Source: Paralcaligenes sp. KSB-10 (GTDB lineage: Bacteria; Pseudomonadota; Gammaproteobacteria; Burkholderiales; Burkholderiaceae_B). From it: a DNA stretch of 64,000 nucleotides. A model generated the notes under the pieces. That model did no database searches. It saw only the letters and a program-made list of their open reading frames with translations, and was not told the DNA's origin. The stretch lies in assembly GCF_021266465.1 (NCBI RefSeq), contig NZ_CP089848.1, positions 3,658,001-3,722,000 of the forward strand, read 5' to 3'. Position numbers and translations under genes: made by a program. This document shows positions 10,888 through 21,013 of the stretch, one piece after another; the stretch's first letter is position 1, and each line of letters opens with the position of its first letter.

Positions 10888-12537
10888 TCAGGGGATTTCG
10901 GTATGTTCCTTCAGCGGCGTGTCGTCCCGTACCGGCACGGTCTGGCGCTCGATCATGCGGCGCACGCGCGGCGGCTCCGCGCCGCGGTGGAGCGCCAGGA
11001 GCCTGTCGAAAACCTCGGCATCCGCCTGTGTGCGCCGCTGATGGTGGCGCACATATTCCACCCAGGTGGGCACATGATAGCTTTCCGTCCAGATGCGGGG
11101 GTTTTCAAGGTCGCGCAGAAGCGCCCAATGGCGTGCTCCGTCCCGGATGCGAATGCGGCGGCGAAGAGCCATTGCGATGAGGAAGGCGGGAACATCGCCC
11201 TGCGCGATCTCGTACTCCAGCATGATAAGAATGGGGCCGCTGCGCGGCTTCAAGTCCAATTGCAATTCCGGTTCATTGAAGCGATTCAGGGGGTCGAGAT
11301 TCAGCGTGCCGAACTCCGGCAAGGCAAAGCGCAGCCCCATCATGGCTCCCAGGACCAGCGCGACGCCGGAGGCAATAAGTGCCGTGGCCACTCCCTGGGC
11401 ATCGGCCGTCATGCCCCAGAGCCAGCTGCCTGCCGCCATGCCGCCAAAGGTAGCGGTCTGATAGAGTGCGAGCGCGCGCCCGACGACCCAGCGTGGCGTG
11501 GAGAGCTGTACCGTTACGTTAAAGAGCGACAAGGCCAGTACCCAGCACGCTCCGGCAGGCAATAGCGCGATACAGCTCAGCCACATTTTGTCGCTGAATG
11601 CGAGCAGTGCGGCGCTCAGTGCAAAGCCCAGGAAGCTTGCGCGCACGATCGTCTCATTGTTCCAGCGTTCACGCACCCACGCGTTGAGCAATGCTCCGCC
11701 GATGGCGCCGGCACCGAAACAACCCAGCAAGATACCGTAGGTCAGGGCGCCGCCCTTTACCAGGTCGCGTGCGACCAGCGGCAACAGCGCGAGGATCGAG
11801 ACCGCGGCAAGCCCGAAGACAAACCCGCGGAACATCACCTTCACCAGGTTGGGCGACATGGCGATGTAACGCAGGCCTGCTGCGATGGCGCTTCCGAACG
11901 CCTCGCGCGGCAGGCTGCGCGGCGAGTGTTGTGGCTTCCAGCGCGCAAGCGCCACGATAAGGGCAATGTAGCTGACCGCATTCAAGGCAAATGCAAACGC
12001 TGCGCCGGCGACCGCGACGATAAGGCCGCCGACGGCGGGGCCCACGCTACGCATGAGGTTGTAGCTCATGCTGTTTAGCGTTACCGCCCCAGGAAGATCC
12101 TCTCGCGGAACAAGATCGCCCATCGAGGCCTGCCACGATGGATTATGCAGCGCCGTGCCGCAGCCGATAAAGAAAGTGAAGGTCAGCAGCAACCACGGCG
12201 TAAGCAGCCCGGCTATGGCAAAGACCGCAAGCACGGCTGAAACCAGCATCATCGCGGTTTGCGCCGTCAGCATGATATTGCGGCGGTCGAAATTGTCGGC
12301 AAGCGCTCCGGCGGCGAGCGAGAAAATCATGATCGGCAAGGTGGTGGCCGCCTGCACCAGGGCCACCATATCGTCCGAATCCGAGATCGTTGTCATTAGC
12401 CATCCGGCCCCGACCGCCTGGACCAGGCCGCCAAGGTTGGACGCCAGCGTTGCGGTCCATAGCGCGCGAAAGCTGGCGTGTCGAAACGGGGCCAAGGGTG
12501 ATGTTGTTTGGGGAATCTTGAAGTCTCCTGTATGCAT
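10888..12537 (-). CDS. MFS transporter, MFS_3 (EntS-like) family with cytoplasmic C-terminal extension
   Basis: A ~549-residue protein when begun at the ATG at 12537, whose N-terminus MHTGDFKIPQTTSPLAPFRH is typical. Residues ~20-405 hold the 12 helices of an enterobactin-exporter type MFS, with motif AAGALADNFDRRNIML. A ~140-residue soluble tail follows (RSGPILIMLEYEIAQGDVPAF...), rich in Arg and Trp and common in proteobacterial MFS_3 members. It probably exports a small molecule of unknown nature. It precedes the P-loop gene and is divergent from the isomerase at 12869. Confidence 0.87.
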   Translation of the reverse strand: MHTGDFKIPQTTSPLAPFRHASFRALWTATLASNLGGLVQAVGAGWLMTTISDSDDMVALVQAATTLPIMIFSLAAGALADNFDRRNIMLTAQTAMMLVSAVLAVFAIAGLLTPWLLLTFTFFIGCGTALHNPSWQASMGDLVPREDLPGAVTLNSMSYNLMRSVGPAVGGLIVAVAGAAFAFALNAVSYIALIVALARWKPQHSPRSLPREAFGSAIAAGLRYIAMSPNLVKVMFRGFVFGLAAVSILALLPLVARDLVKGGALTYGILLGCFGAGAIGGALLNAWVRERWNNETIVRASFLGFALSAALLAFSDKMWLSCIALLPAGACWVLALSLFNVTVQLSTPRWVVGRALALYQTATFGGMAAGSWLWGMTADAQGVATALIASGVALVLGAMMGLRFALPEFGTLNLDPLNRFNEPELQLDLKPRSGPILIMLEYEIAQGDVPAFLIAMALRRRIRIRDGARHWALLRDLENPRIWTESYHVPTWVEYVRHHQRRTQADAEVFDRLLALHRGAEPPRVRRMIERQTVPVRDDTPLKEHTEIP

Positions 12538-12727
12538 GCCCGAGATTCGTATGCCAGCCCAAAAACAGACTCTTGTGTCGGCGCAGACCGCCAGGCTCAT
12601 TTGGTTTGGAAACGGCTACGCCGGATGCTCATGGGCCTATTTTTCACATTGAATTTATTGTAACAGTGGAACTGCGCTCACCACTCGACTTTATCAATAC
12701 TTATAAAATATCGAATAATTTAATTGT

Positions 12728-12756
12728 TTGACCAATAATTATATTAGACCTATACT
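12728..12756 (+). promoter_or_regulatory. Strong sigma-70 promoter for the crotonase-fold / Bug unit
   Basis: TTGACC, a 17-base spacer and TATACT lie in an AT-rich island (12650-12760) within the 331 bp between the divergent MFS_3 and crotonase genes. Transcription would start near 12763, leaving a ~105-base leader. Nothing else recognisable was seen in this gap. Confidence 0.7.
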
Positions 12757-12868
12757 CCGCGGCAAAGCTCAAGCCGAGTTCGTTTTTGCCGGGCTTGTTT
12801 TTCAATGGCTGAGGTACGGGCGGGTATTGAAGCAATGCAAAGCCGCCGGAATTATGGGGAGTAGGCAA

Positions 12869-13678
12869 ATGACGCAAAAGAGCGGAGCAATTGTCGGCGG
12901 CGCGGAAGAATTTGTGGAATACCTGCGGGAAGGTCCGCTTGCTGTGGTGCGGCTGAACAGGCCCGATCGGCTCAACGCCCTGTCCGAGCCCATGAAGGAC
13001 CGGCTTGGCGAATTGTTTGAACAGCTTGGGCGCGACGATTCAGTGCGAGCCGTCCTGCTCTGTGCGGCGGGGCCCGCTTTTTGCGCCAGCGGCGACATTA
13101 CGACGATGGGCAACTTTACCGTCGCGTCGGCGCGTGATCGAATCAAGCGGGCCCATCGCATGATATTGGGGTTGGCGAACATGGAAAAGCCCGTCGTGGT
13201 CGCTGTTCGCGGCGCGGTGGCCGGAATAGGCTGGAGCCTGGCCATGGCCTGCGATGTGATCTACGCATCGGATACCGCCTATTTCTCGCAAGTCTTCAAG
13301 AATGTGGGCCTGGCGCCCGATGGCGGCGGGGTTTACTTCCTGGCGCAGAACCTGGGTGTGTTGAAAGCCAAAGAGCTGGTGCTTTCGGGCCGGAAGTTGT
13401 CGGCAAGCGAGGCTCTCGGCCTTGGTTTGGTGGCTCGAGTCTCGCCCGATGCGGTGCTGGAACAGGAAGCCAAGGCACTGGCTGAAAAGTTGGCCGCGGG
13501 CCCGACCTACGCATATGGCGTAGGCAAGAAAATGTTCAAGCAAATATCCACCCCGTCGCTGGAAAGTTTTCTGGACGCCGAAGCCTGGGCTCAGTCCACT
13601 GCGCTGATGAGCCACGACCATGTGGAAGGGGTGCGAGCATTTTTGGAGAAACGAAAGCCGCAATTCAAGGGCTGTTGA
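12869..13678 (+). CDS. Enoyl-CoA hydratase/isomerase family protein (PaaG-like, lacks hydratase glutamates)
   Basis: A 269-residue crotonase-fold protein. The start MTQKSGAIVGGAEE at 12869 follows GGGGAG; in-frame codons back to 12728 overlap the promoter and are rejected. The oxyanion-hole regions are present (GPAFCASGDI and RGAVAGIGWSLAMACD). By eye, the two acid residues of true hydratases (in GGGCELA and QPE of rat crotonase) are Ser and Phe here, while GLAPDGGG keeps the Asp used by PaaG-type isomerases. It is therefore more likely an isomerase or ring-acting CoA enzyme than a hydratase. A Bug receptor gene follows 77 bp later. Confidence 0.85.
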   Translation: MTQKSGAIVGGAEEFVEYLREGPLAVVRLNRPDRLNALSEPMKDRLGELFEQLGRDDSVRAVLLCAAGPAFCASGDITTMGNFTVASARDRIKRAHRMILGLANMEKPVVVAVRGAVAGIGWSLAMACDVIYASDTAYFSQVFKNVGLAPDGGGVYFLAQNLGVLKAKELVLSGRKLSASEALGLGLVARVSPDAVLEQEAKALAEKLAAGPTYAYGVGKKMFKQISTPSLESFLDAEAWAQSTALMSHDHVEGVRAFLEKRKPQFKGC

Positions 13679-13755
13679 ATCACCCTTGAATTGCATAGGT
13701 GGGAATCGTCGTACAAGCGCGTTGGTCGGGCGGTCATTTGAATCAGGAGAACACA

Positions 13756-14727
13756 ATGAAGCGAGGTTTCTGGTGTGCTGTGATTTTCACAGGAATTGCA
13801 ACGCTGGGCCCAGTCCGGTTCAGCCAGGCGCAAGAGTATCCCACTCATCCTATCCGACTGATTGTCGGCTATGGCGCCGGGGGCGGAACGGACATGATCG
13901 CCCGCCTTGCCGGAGCCTATATGGCGAAGGAACTGGGCCAGCCCATTGTGGTGGAGAACAAGCCGGGTGCGGGCGGGAACATTGCCACCGAAGCCGTGGC
14001 CCGCGCACCCGCCGATGGCTATACCTTATTGCTGGCCGTCAACAACGTGACCATCAATCCGTATATCTACAAGCATATGGCTGTCGACATCGAGAACGAT
14101 CTGCGCGGCGTGAGCATCATTGCAAACTCTCCGATCGTGCTGGTTACCAATTCATCGGCTCCATTTAAGAACTTGGCCGGAATGATCGATTACGCGCGCG
14201 CTCATCCGGGCAAGATCAGTTATGGCACGCCGGGCATAGGAACGCCGCAGCACCTGGCGGTGGAACTGCTTATGCATATGACGGGAATCAAAATGACCCA
14301 CATCCCTTACAAGGGTTCCGCCCAGTCGCTGTCGGACTTGCTGGCCGGGCACATCCCGTTGGTATCGGCTGCGATCAACTCCGCGGAACCCTTTATTGCC
14401 GCCGGGAAGTTGCAGGGCCTTGCCGTGGCCGACCCCAAGCGGGTGGAAGCACTGAAAGATGTGCCTTCAATCAGCGAGGCGGTACCCGGATACGATGTTC
14501 AGATCTGGTACGGGCTGATGGCGCCGAAAAAAACGCCGGACGCTATCGTGCGCAAGCTGAATGAGGCCCTGGCGCGTGCCGTGACCTTGCCGGGGATGGC
14601 GGAAAAAATGCGGGATCAGGGGTATGCCATTGCATTGACCTCGCCGCATCAGATGGATGAGGAAATCAAGAAAGACCTGAAGAAATGGGGAACGGTCATT
14701 CGTGCGGCGGGAATACAGCCGCAATGA
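13756..14727 (+). CDS. Bug family (TctC-type) periplasmic solute-binding protein
   Basis: A 323-residue Bug receptor starting MKRGFWCAVIFTGI after AGGAGAACACA. It has a signal peptide ending near SQAQ, then IRLIVGYGAGGGTDMIARLA, ENKPGAGGNIATEA, ADGYTLLLA and HIPYKGSAQSLSDLL. The reading frame continues upstream to 13699, but that extension is not hydrophobic and is not needed. It lies downstream of the PaaG-like gene and is convergent with the cupin gene. The ligand is unknown; a carboxylate is likely for this family. Confidence 0.92.
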   Translation: MKRGFWCAVIFTGIATLGPVRFSQAQEYPTHPIRLIVGYGAGGGTDMIARLAGAYMAKELGQPIVVENKPGAGGNIATEAVARAPADGYTLLLAVNNVTINPYIYKHMAVDIENDLRGVSIIANSPIVLVTNSSAPFKNLAGMIDYARAHPGKISYGTPGIGTPQHLAVELLMHMTGIKMTHIPYKGSAQSLSDLLAGHIPLVSAAINSAEPFIAAGKLQGLAVADPKRVEALKDVPSISEAVPGYDVQIWYGLMAPKKTPDAIVRKLNEALARAVTLPGMAEKMRDQGYAIALTSPHQMDEEIKKDLKKWGTVIRAAGIQPQ

Positions 14728-14732
14728 GTTGA

Positions 14733-15167
14733 TCAGGCCCGCGGTGCGGCGGGAACCAGGCCATAGCGCGTCATGACTGCCATGAGCTGCGCACGGTCTG
14801 GGGCACCGCCGGCGCCGATGACATTGGCGACGTCGCGGAAATACTGGGGGCCGATGTCGGGGGTCTGCACGATCAAGGCTCGGGCGCAGTCGCGGTGAGG
14901 ATTGCTGAATCCATGCACCGACCCCCTGGGTGAATACATGCAGTCGCCTGGCTGCAGATCGCGCGTAACGTCATCGACCGAATAACGCAAGGTCCCTTCC
15001 AGAACGTAAACGCATTCATCGTTGTTCATATGGCTGTGCGGCGGCGGGACGTTCGATCCCGCCGGGACCGTCAACTCGAATACGCCCATGCCCGCCTGGG
15101 CGGCCCCATCGACCAGATACTTGATTTCAAGCTGGCCAAGTTTGATTGCCTCGAATGGCTGTGTCAT
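14733..15167 (-). CDS. Cupin domain protein
   Basis: A 144-residue single-domain cupin. The first motif carries the metal-binding residues in PPPHSHMNNDECVYVLEG and the second is PGDCMYSPRGSVHGFSNPH. It probably binds a divalent metal; small cupins next to catabolic genes are often isomerases, dioxygenases or acid-binding regulators. It lies 39 bp downstream of the M20 peptidase on the same strand, suggesting an operon. The reaction is not known. Confidence 0.85.
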   Translation of the reverse strand: MTQPFEAIKLGQLEIKYLVDGAAQAGMGVFELTVPAGSNVPPPHSHMNNDECVYVLEGTLRYSVDDVTRDLQPGDCMYSPRGSVHGFSNPHRDCARALIVQTPDIGPQYFRDVANVIGAGGAPDRAQLMAVMTRYGLVPAAPRA

Positions 15168-15206
15168 GGTTGCCTCATCGAATGATCGTGTAAAAGAGCG
15201 CCGCCG

Positions 15207-16676
<1,470 letters not shown>

Positions 16677-16748
16677 GGGAGAGACCTTGAAAGGAGCGTA
16701 ATGAAAAATATTCTACGCCCATTGAGCGGGTTTTTTCTTTACGGCTGG

Positions 16749-16777
16749 TTGTTTTCCCGTGGACAGACTCCTACTAT
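16749..16777 (+). promoter_or_regulatory. Candidate sigma-70 promoter for the HiPIP gene
   Basis: TTGTTT, a 17-base spacer and TACTAT lie in the 264 bp between the divergent M20 peptidase and HiPIP genes. A small hairpin (TCCCGG...CCGGGA) occurs in the following leader near 16857-16874. Confidence 0.45.
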
Positions 16778-16940
16778 AAATAAGGTGGGAAGCCGGCTTG
16801 GCGCCCTGCGCCGCATAAGGGCGCTGGAAAAAGGACAGGCCTGAAGGCATTTGGGCTCCCGGTAACTTCCGGGATTTGTATTTAAAACCACGTAACACCC
16901 ATCGCCTGACGAACGCGATGGGATATCAAGGAGTCTCAAT

Positions 16941-17252
16941 ATGAAATCATCTCGACGCACTTTTTTAATCTCCGGCATAGGCCTCGCCTCGTCGCTGGCA
17001 TTGACGGGCCAAGCGTTTGCGGATGCGGCAAAGGTCGATGAAAACGACCCCACCGCGCAGGCGCTTGGCTACAAGCACGATGCAAGTTTGGTCGACAAGG
17101 CCAAGCAGACCAAGTACGCTGCCGGCGAGGATTGCGGCAATTGCCAGCTTTTCCAGGGCAAGGCCGGTGATGAATGGGGCCCCTGTCCGATCTTTGGCGG
17201 CAAGCAGGTCTCTGTAAAGGGCTGGTGCAGCGCCTACACCAAGAAAGCCTGA
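16941..17252 (+). CDS. hip: High-potential iron-sulfur protein (HiPIP)
   Basis: A 103-residue periplasmic electron carrier. A Tat signal starts MKSSRRTFLISGIG (twin Arg) and ends near GQAFA. The mature part has the four [4Fe-4S] cysteines in the HiPIP order: DCGNCQLF, then WGPCPIFGG, then VKGWCSAY. It carries electrons between a membrane donor and terminal acceptors in the periplasm. It stands alone with its own promoter. A GTAGGGGCGG-type hairpin follows the stop and may help end transcription. Confidence 0.96.
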   Translation: MKSSRRTFLISGIGLASSLALTGQAFADAAKVDENDPTAQALGYKHDASLVDKAKQTKYAAGEDCGNCQLFQGKAGDEWGPCPIFGGKQVSVKGWCSAYTKKA

Positions 17253-17267
17253 CGGCAATACCCGTAA

Positions 17268-17320
17268 GGGTGGTCCTTGTGGCCACCCGCGGTTGACACA
17301 TCGCCCCTACACGGACCCAC
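17268..17320. repeat. GTAGGGGCGG-type intergenic hairpin after HiPIP
   Basis: GGGTGGTCC-TTGT-GGCCACCC forms a near-perfect stem, then CGCGGTTGACACATCGCCCCTAC. The segment after the hairpin matches the copy near 58775 (CCCGTGGTTGATACGTCGCC), so the repeat unit is longer than the stem. Confidence 0.6.
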
Positions 17321-17396
17321 GAGCGGCCCACACAATCCCCTCATAGTCGCTGTAGTCATTCGCTTTGGTCATGATCGCCCAAAGAACTTAATGCAA

Positions 17397-17624
17397 GCGG
17401 GGGTGGCGGCCCAGGCGGGGTGAGCGAGCTTGAGTCCGCCGCGGCCGGCGCCTGGATCGGGAGGCAAGGGAGCGGCTGTTTGAGCGTCAAGGGTGTCCAC
17501 AGCCCGGGGGGCTGTGGACGACGCGAGTTCCGCGACCGCCCGATCCAGGCGCCGGCCGCGGGCAGTCCTGGCAACGCCAGGACCGGACGAGGCGAGCCCA
17601 CCCCGCCTGGGCCGCCACCCCCGC
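17397..17624. repeat. Large nested palindromic element (228 bp)
   Basis: Perfect 26-bp outer arms lie at 17397-17422 and 17599-17624. Perfect 22-bp inner arms lie at 17440-17461 and 17539-17560. Inside is a 10-bp hairpin at 17495-17519 (GTCCACAGCC / GGCTGTGGAC), and a smaller one at 17565-17583 (GTCCTGGC / GCCAGGAC) sits between the right-hand arms. The centre reads TTTGAGCGT ... GCGAGTT, a core shared with the elements at 36997 and 37340. Open frames across it are by-products of the palindrome. It fills the gap between HiPIP and the DUF6356 gene. Confidence 0.85.
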
Positions 17625-17700
17625 GTCTTAAGAACACAGATGACGAAGACAGCCATAAGGCGCCCCCAGTACACCGCCTATCGACCTCCCAAGACGGTAT

Positions 17701-17934
17701 CTACGGACGCCGAGATGCCGCGCGGACGCGATTGGCCACCATGCGGTCGTACAGACGCGAGATCGCGGTGCTGCCGGTCTTGACGAAAAGAAAAGGAAAA
17801 ATGCCGTGGATCAGGGCGGCCAGCGATGCCAGCAGCATGGACGAGCCAAATGAAAACGAGGCCGCCATATGCTCGAAGTAGTTTTCCCCGACCGAGGCGG
17901 GATGCGCCCTGAATAACTGGAATAGCCTGCTCAT
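17701..17934 (-). CDS. DUF6356 family small membrane protein
   Basis: A 77-residue protein starting MSRLFQLFRAHPASVGENYF. The pattern AHPASVGENYFEHM followed by a hydrophobic hairpin (GSSMLLASLAALIHGIFPFLF) and TGS is characteristic of this uncharacterised family. It has one or two membrane segments. The function is unknown. The start at 17934 has a GGGTGA-like site; the longer frame to 18024 adds a non-family N-terminus. Confidence 0.75.
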   Translation of the reverse strand: MSRLFQLFRAHPASVGENYFEHMAASFSFGSSMLLASLAALIHGIFPFLFVKTGSTAISRLYDRMVANRVRAASRRP

Positions 17935-18051
17935 AATGGTCACCCGATTGCCTGCCTGTTGCCGCGTGTGATTTTTGCCCTGCGGATAGCAATCATTATG
18001 GCGTTTCCCGGATAGAAAAGGCATCCAAAAATCGCCGTATAATTCGATATA

Positions 18052-18070
18052 ATGAGAAAAATATTCTCAT
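18052..18070. promoter_or_regulatory. Operator-like inverted repeat upstream of the Lrp-family gene
   Basis: ATGAGAA-AAATA-TTCTCAT is a perfect 7-bp inverted repeat between tandem TATAAT boxes (18038 and 18048) and the ATG at 18082. Its position fits autorepression by the Lrp-type regulator. Confidence 0.55.
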
Positions 18071-18081
18071 AAATAGCAAAT

Positions 18082-18549
18082 ATGGATAAAAAAGATACTC
18101 AAATATTGGCTCTATTGCAAAATGACGCTTCAATCAGCCTGCACGATCTTGCGAAAGCCGTCAGCCTCTCGCCCACTCCGTGCTGGCGTCGGGTCCAGAA
18201 GCTGCGGGAAGAGGGGGCGATCCGGCAGCAGGTGGTCCTGTGCGACCCGGCAAAACTCAATCTTGGGCTGACGGCGTTCGTGGCCATTCGAGCCAGCCAG
18301 CACAACGATGCATGGACGACGCGTTTTGTCGAAGGGGTGCGCGATATCCGGGAAATAGTCGAGATCTACCGGATGTCGGGCGAAGTCGATTACCTGCTCA
18401 AAGTGGTGGTCCCCGACATCGCCGGCTACGACGGCGTTTACAAGCGTCTGATCAAGGTCGCGGAATTATTGGACGTCAGTTCCAGCTTTGCGATGGAAGT
18501 GGTCAAACATACGACAGCCCTGCCGCTGGATTATGCAATCAGAAACTAG
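18082..18549 (+). CDS. Lrp/AsnC family transcriptional regulator
   Basis: A 155-residue regulator of usual Lrp length. Residues 1-~55 hold the helix-turn-helix (DKKDTQILALLQNDASISLH, then LAKAVSLSPTPCWRRVQKL). The C-terminal RAM/AsnC ligand domain follows, with VDYLLKVVVPDIAGYD. It is expected to form octamers that sense amino acids. It precedes an OtnK-type kinase by 137 bp, and which gene it controls is not clear. The inverted repeat at 18052 suggests self-control. Confidence 0.92.
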   Translation: MDKKDTQILALLQNDASISLHDLAKAVSLSPTPCWRRVQKLREEGAIRQQVVLCDPAKLNLGLTAFVAIRASQHNDAWTTRFVEGVRDIREIVEIYRMSGEVDYLLKVVVPDIAGYDGVYKRLIKVAELLDVSSSFAMEVVKHTTALPLDYAIRN

Positions 18550-18686
18550 AAAAGCTCGAGTCACTGGACGAGACTTTTACGATATTCTTCAATAACAGGA
18601 TGATCGCGACAAGGGTGGTCATGCTCGCCTGTTGAAGTTTGCTGTTTATGCCCCTTCTCAAGCGCAAATAATCAAGGAATCAATTC

Positions 18687-19967
18687 ATGGCAATCAAGCT
18701 GGGCTGTATTGCGGACGATTTCACCGGCGCAACGGATCTTGCGAACAATCTGGTGCAGGCGGGAATGCGCGTGCTGCAGGCCATGGATGTGCCCGGCGAG
18801 CCTTTGCGCTCGGATGTGGATGCGGTGGTTATTGCGCTCAAGTCTCGAACCATACCCGCCGCGGATGCGGTCAAGGAATCGCTGGCGGCGCTGCGGTGGC
18901 TTCGAGCCCAGGGAGCCGCGCAGATTTACTTCAAGTATTGCTCGACGTTCGACAGTACCAAAGAAGGCAATATCGGCCCGGTCACGGAAGCCCTGATGGA
19001 CGCCCTGGATACCCGCTTCACCATTGCCACGCCAGCGTTTCCGGACAATAAAAGAACGGTTTTCAAAGGCTACCTGTTTGTCGGCGACGTGCTGCTGAAC
19101 GAAAGCGGCATGCAGAATCACCCACTTACACCCATGACCGACTCGAACCTGGTCAGGGTCATGCAGGCTCAGTGCGCGCGCAAGGTGGGGCTGATCGACT
19201 ACACCGTTGTGCAAAAAGGCGCTGATGCTGTGCGACAGCGCGTAAGTGAGTTGCAGGCCAGCGGGGTTGCCATTGCCCTGGTCGATGCGCTGTCCAATCA
19301 TGATCTGGCGACGCTGGGGGCGGCATTCAAGGATCTGCCGCTGGTGACCGCCGGATCGGGCCTGGCTATTGGCCTGCCGCAGAATTTCGGCCTGGCGCCT
19401 TCCGGCCAGGCGGCCAGCTTGCCACCCGGCTCGGGTGCGCGGGCCATCGTGTCGGGCAGCTGTTCCGAGGCCACCAATGCGCAGGTGGCCGCATTCATGG
19501 CCTCGGGCCACGCCGCCCTTGCCCTGGATCCATTGCAAGGCGCATCGGGAGCCGACGTGGTGGGCGCCATTCTGGCGCAGGCGGTTCCTTTGCTGGAAAA
19601 AGGGCCGGTGCTTGTCTATTCCACGGCGGACGCGGCGGCCGTCAAGACTGTGCAGGAAAAATTGGGCGTGGCGCAAGCGGGCGCCTTGATCGAAGAAACC
19701 CTCGCCGCTATCGCTCGCGGCCTGGTGCGGCACGGTGTGGCGCAATTGATCGTGGCGGGAGGAGAGACATCGGGGGCTTGCGTGCGGGCCCTGGGCATTT
19801 CGCAAATGCAGATTGGGCGCCAGATCGATCCGGGAGTGCCCTGGTGTTTTGCACAGACCCGTGTTCCCGATAACAAGGGCATTCATATTGCCCTGAAGTC
19901 GGGCAATTTCGGCAGCGAGGATTTCTTCACAAAAGCGTTTGACTGCCTTGCCGGGCAGACCGCATAA
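18687..19967 (+). CDS. otnK: Four-carbon acid sugar kinase family protein, OtnK-like (3-oxo-tetronate kinase)
   Basis: A 426-residue kinase. The N-terminal domain begins MAIKLGCIADDFTGATDLAN, with the DDxTGA motif and IYFKYCSTFDSTKEGNIGP. The C-terminal nucleotide-binding domain has IVSGSCSEATNAQVAAF and VAGGETSGACVRALG. OtnK phosphorylates 3-dehydro-tetronate before cleavage by an OtnC aldolase. No aldolase, dehydrogenase (LtnD) or OtnI isomerase is next to it, so the substrate assignment is tentative and the family call is firm. Confidence 0.88.
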   Translation: MAIKLGCIADDFTGATDLANNLVQAGMRVLQAMDVPGEPLRSDVDAVVIALKSRTIPAADAVKESLAALRWLRAQGAAQIYFKYCSTFDSTKEGNIGPVTEALMDALDTRFTIATPAFPDNKRTVFKGYLFVGDVLLNESGMQNHPLTPMTDSNLVRVMQAQCARKVGLIDYTVVQKGADAVRQRVSELQASGVAIALVDALSNHDLATLGAAFKDLPLVTAGSGLAIGLPQNFGLAPSGQAASLPPGSGARAIVSGSCSEATNAQVAAFMASGHAALALDPLQGASGADVVGAILAQAVPLLEKGPVLVYSTADAAAVKTVQEKLGVAQAGALIEETLAAIARGLVRHGVAQLIVAGGETSGACVRALGISQMQIGRQIDPGVPWCFAQTRVPDNKGIHIALKSGNFGSEDFFTKAFDCLAGQTA

Positions 19968-20038
19968 AGCCCGCCCTTGCTTGCCGTGCCGCCACGGCGC
20001 AATGGCGTCGGATTTAGGCGCCGATTATCCCCGGGGCC

Positions 20039-20998
20039 TCAGTCTTGTGCCAGGGCCTGCAATTGGCGCAGCGCCTGCCGGTATTCTTCACGCAGCCGCG
20101 CCACAATCTGCTTTACCGGCAAGACGGAGTCTATGTTCCCCACGCCTTGCCCGCTGCCCCAGATGTCCTTCCATTTCTTGGGTTTGCCGATGTTCATGCT
20201 GTCGAGGCCGCCGCCCGACAGGTTGTCGGGATCGAGCCCGGCCGCCACGATGCTGGGCTTCAGGTAGTTTCCGCTGACGCCTGAAAAATAAGGCGTATAG
20301 AGGACATCGGCCGCCGTGGTGTCGACGATCATCTGCTTGTAGGCGGATACGGCGCCGGATTCGTCGGAGGCAATGAAGCGCGTGCCTATGTAGGCCAGGT
20401 CGCAACCCATGGCCTGGGCCGCCAGAATGGCGCTGCCGTTGGTGATCGATCCGGCCAGGACCAGCAGGCCGTCGTAGATGGCCCTGACTTCGTTCACCAG
20501 GGCGAAGGGGCTTAGCGCGCCAGCATGGCCGCCAGCCCCCGCGCATACCAGGATCAAGCCGTCCACGCCTGCCGCGATGGCCTTCTTTGCGTGGCGCATG
20601 GTGGTGACATCGTGCAGGACCAGGCCGCCGTATCCGTGCACGCGTTCGACCACGTGCTCGGGCGAATGCAGCGAGGTAATGACAATAGGTACGCGGTACC
20701 GTACGCAGACATCCATGTCGTGCTGCAGGCGTTCGTTGGTTTGATGCACGATCAGGTTGACGGCGTATGGAGCGGGCTGTTCGCCGGGATGTTCAGCGCG
20801 GTAGCGGCTCAGGCCTGCTTCAATGTCATTGAGCCATTTCTCGAATTCTTCCTGCGGCCGCGCGTTCAGGGCCGGGAACGAGCCTACGATGCCGGCGCAG
20901 CACTGGGCGATGACCATGGATGGGTTGGATACCAGGAACATCGGCGAGCCGATAACGGGCAAGGCGAGTTTGCTTTTGAGCGAGGTGACTTGGGGCAT
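20039..20998 (-). CDS. Nitronate monooxygenase / 2-nitropropane dioxygenase-like FMN enzyme
   Basis: A 319-residue TIM-barrel flavoprotein. Features are LPVIGSPMFLVSNPSMVIAQ at the N-terminus, the phosphate-binding glycine-rich loop VCAGAGGHAG, and VLAGSITNGSAILAAQAMGC. Proteins of this family oxidise alkyl nitronates, or act as enoyl or quinone reductases when they lie beside acyl-CoA genes. Here it is last in a unit with a MaoC hydratase, so a role in acyl-CoA chemistry rather than nitronate removal is plausible (inference). Confidence 0.87.
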   Translation of the reverse strand: MPQVTSLKSKLALPVIGSPMFLVSNPSMVIAQCCAGIVGSFPALNARPQEEFEKWLNDIEAGLSRYRAEHPGEQPAPYAVNLIVHQTNERLQHDMDVCVRYRVPIVITSLHSPEHVVERVHGYGGLVLHDVTTMRHAKKAIAAGVDGLILVCAGAGGHAGALSPFALVNEVRAIYDGLLVLAGSITNGSAILAAQAMGCDLAYIGTRFIASDESGAVSAYKQMIVDTTAADVLYTPYFSGVSGNYLKPSIVAAGLDPDNLSGGGLDSMNIGKPKKWKDIWGSGQGVGNIDSVLPVKQIVARLREEYRQALRQLQALAQD

Positions 20999-21013
20999 GC
21001 GAAACCTATCGAT

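Noticed and set aside
12728-12868. N-terminal extension of the crotonase-fold gene
   Set aside because: The extension begins inside the promoter and has no ribosome site; GGGGAG and the family N-terminus support the ATG at 12869.
17356-17674. Minus-strand frames of ~93-101 codons after HiPIP
   Set aside because: They are created by the nested palindrome, are Pro/Arg/Gly rich and read similarly on both strands.
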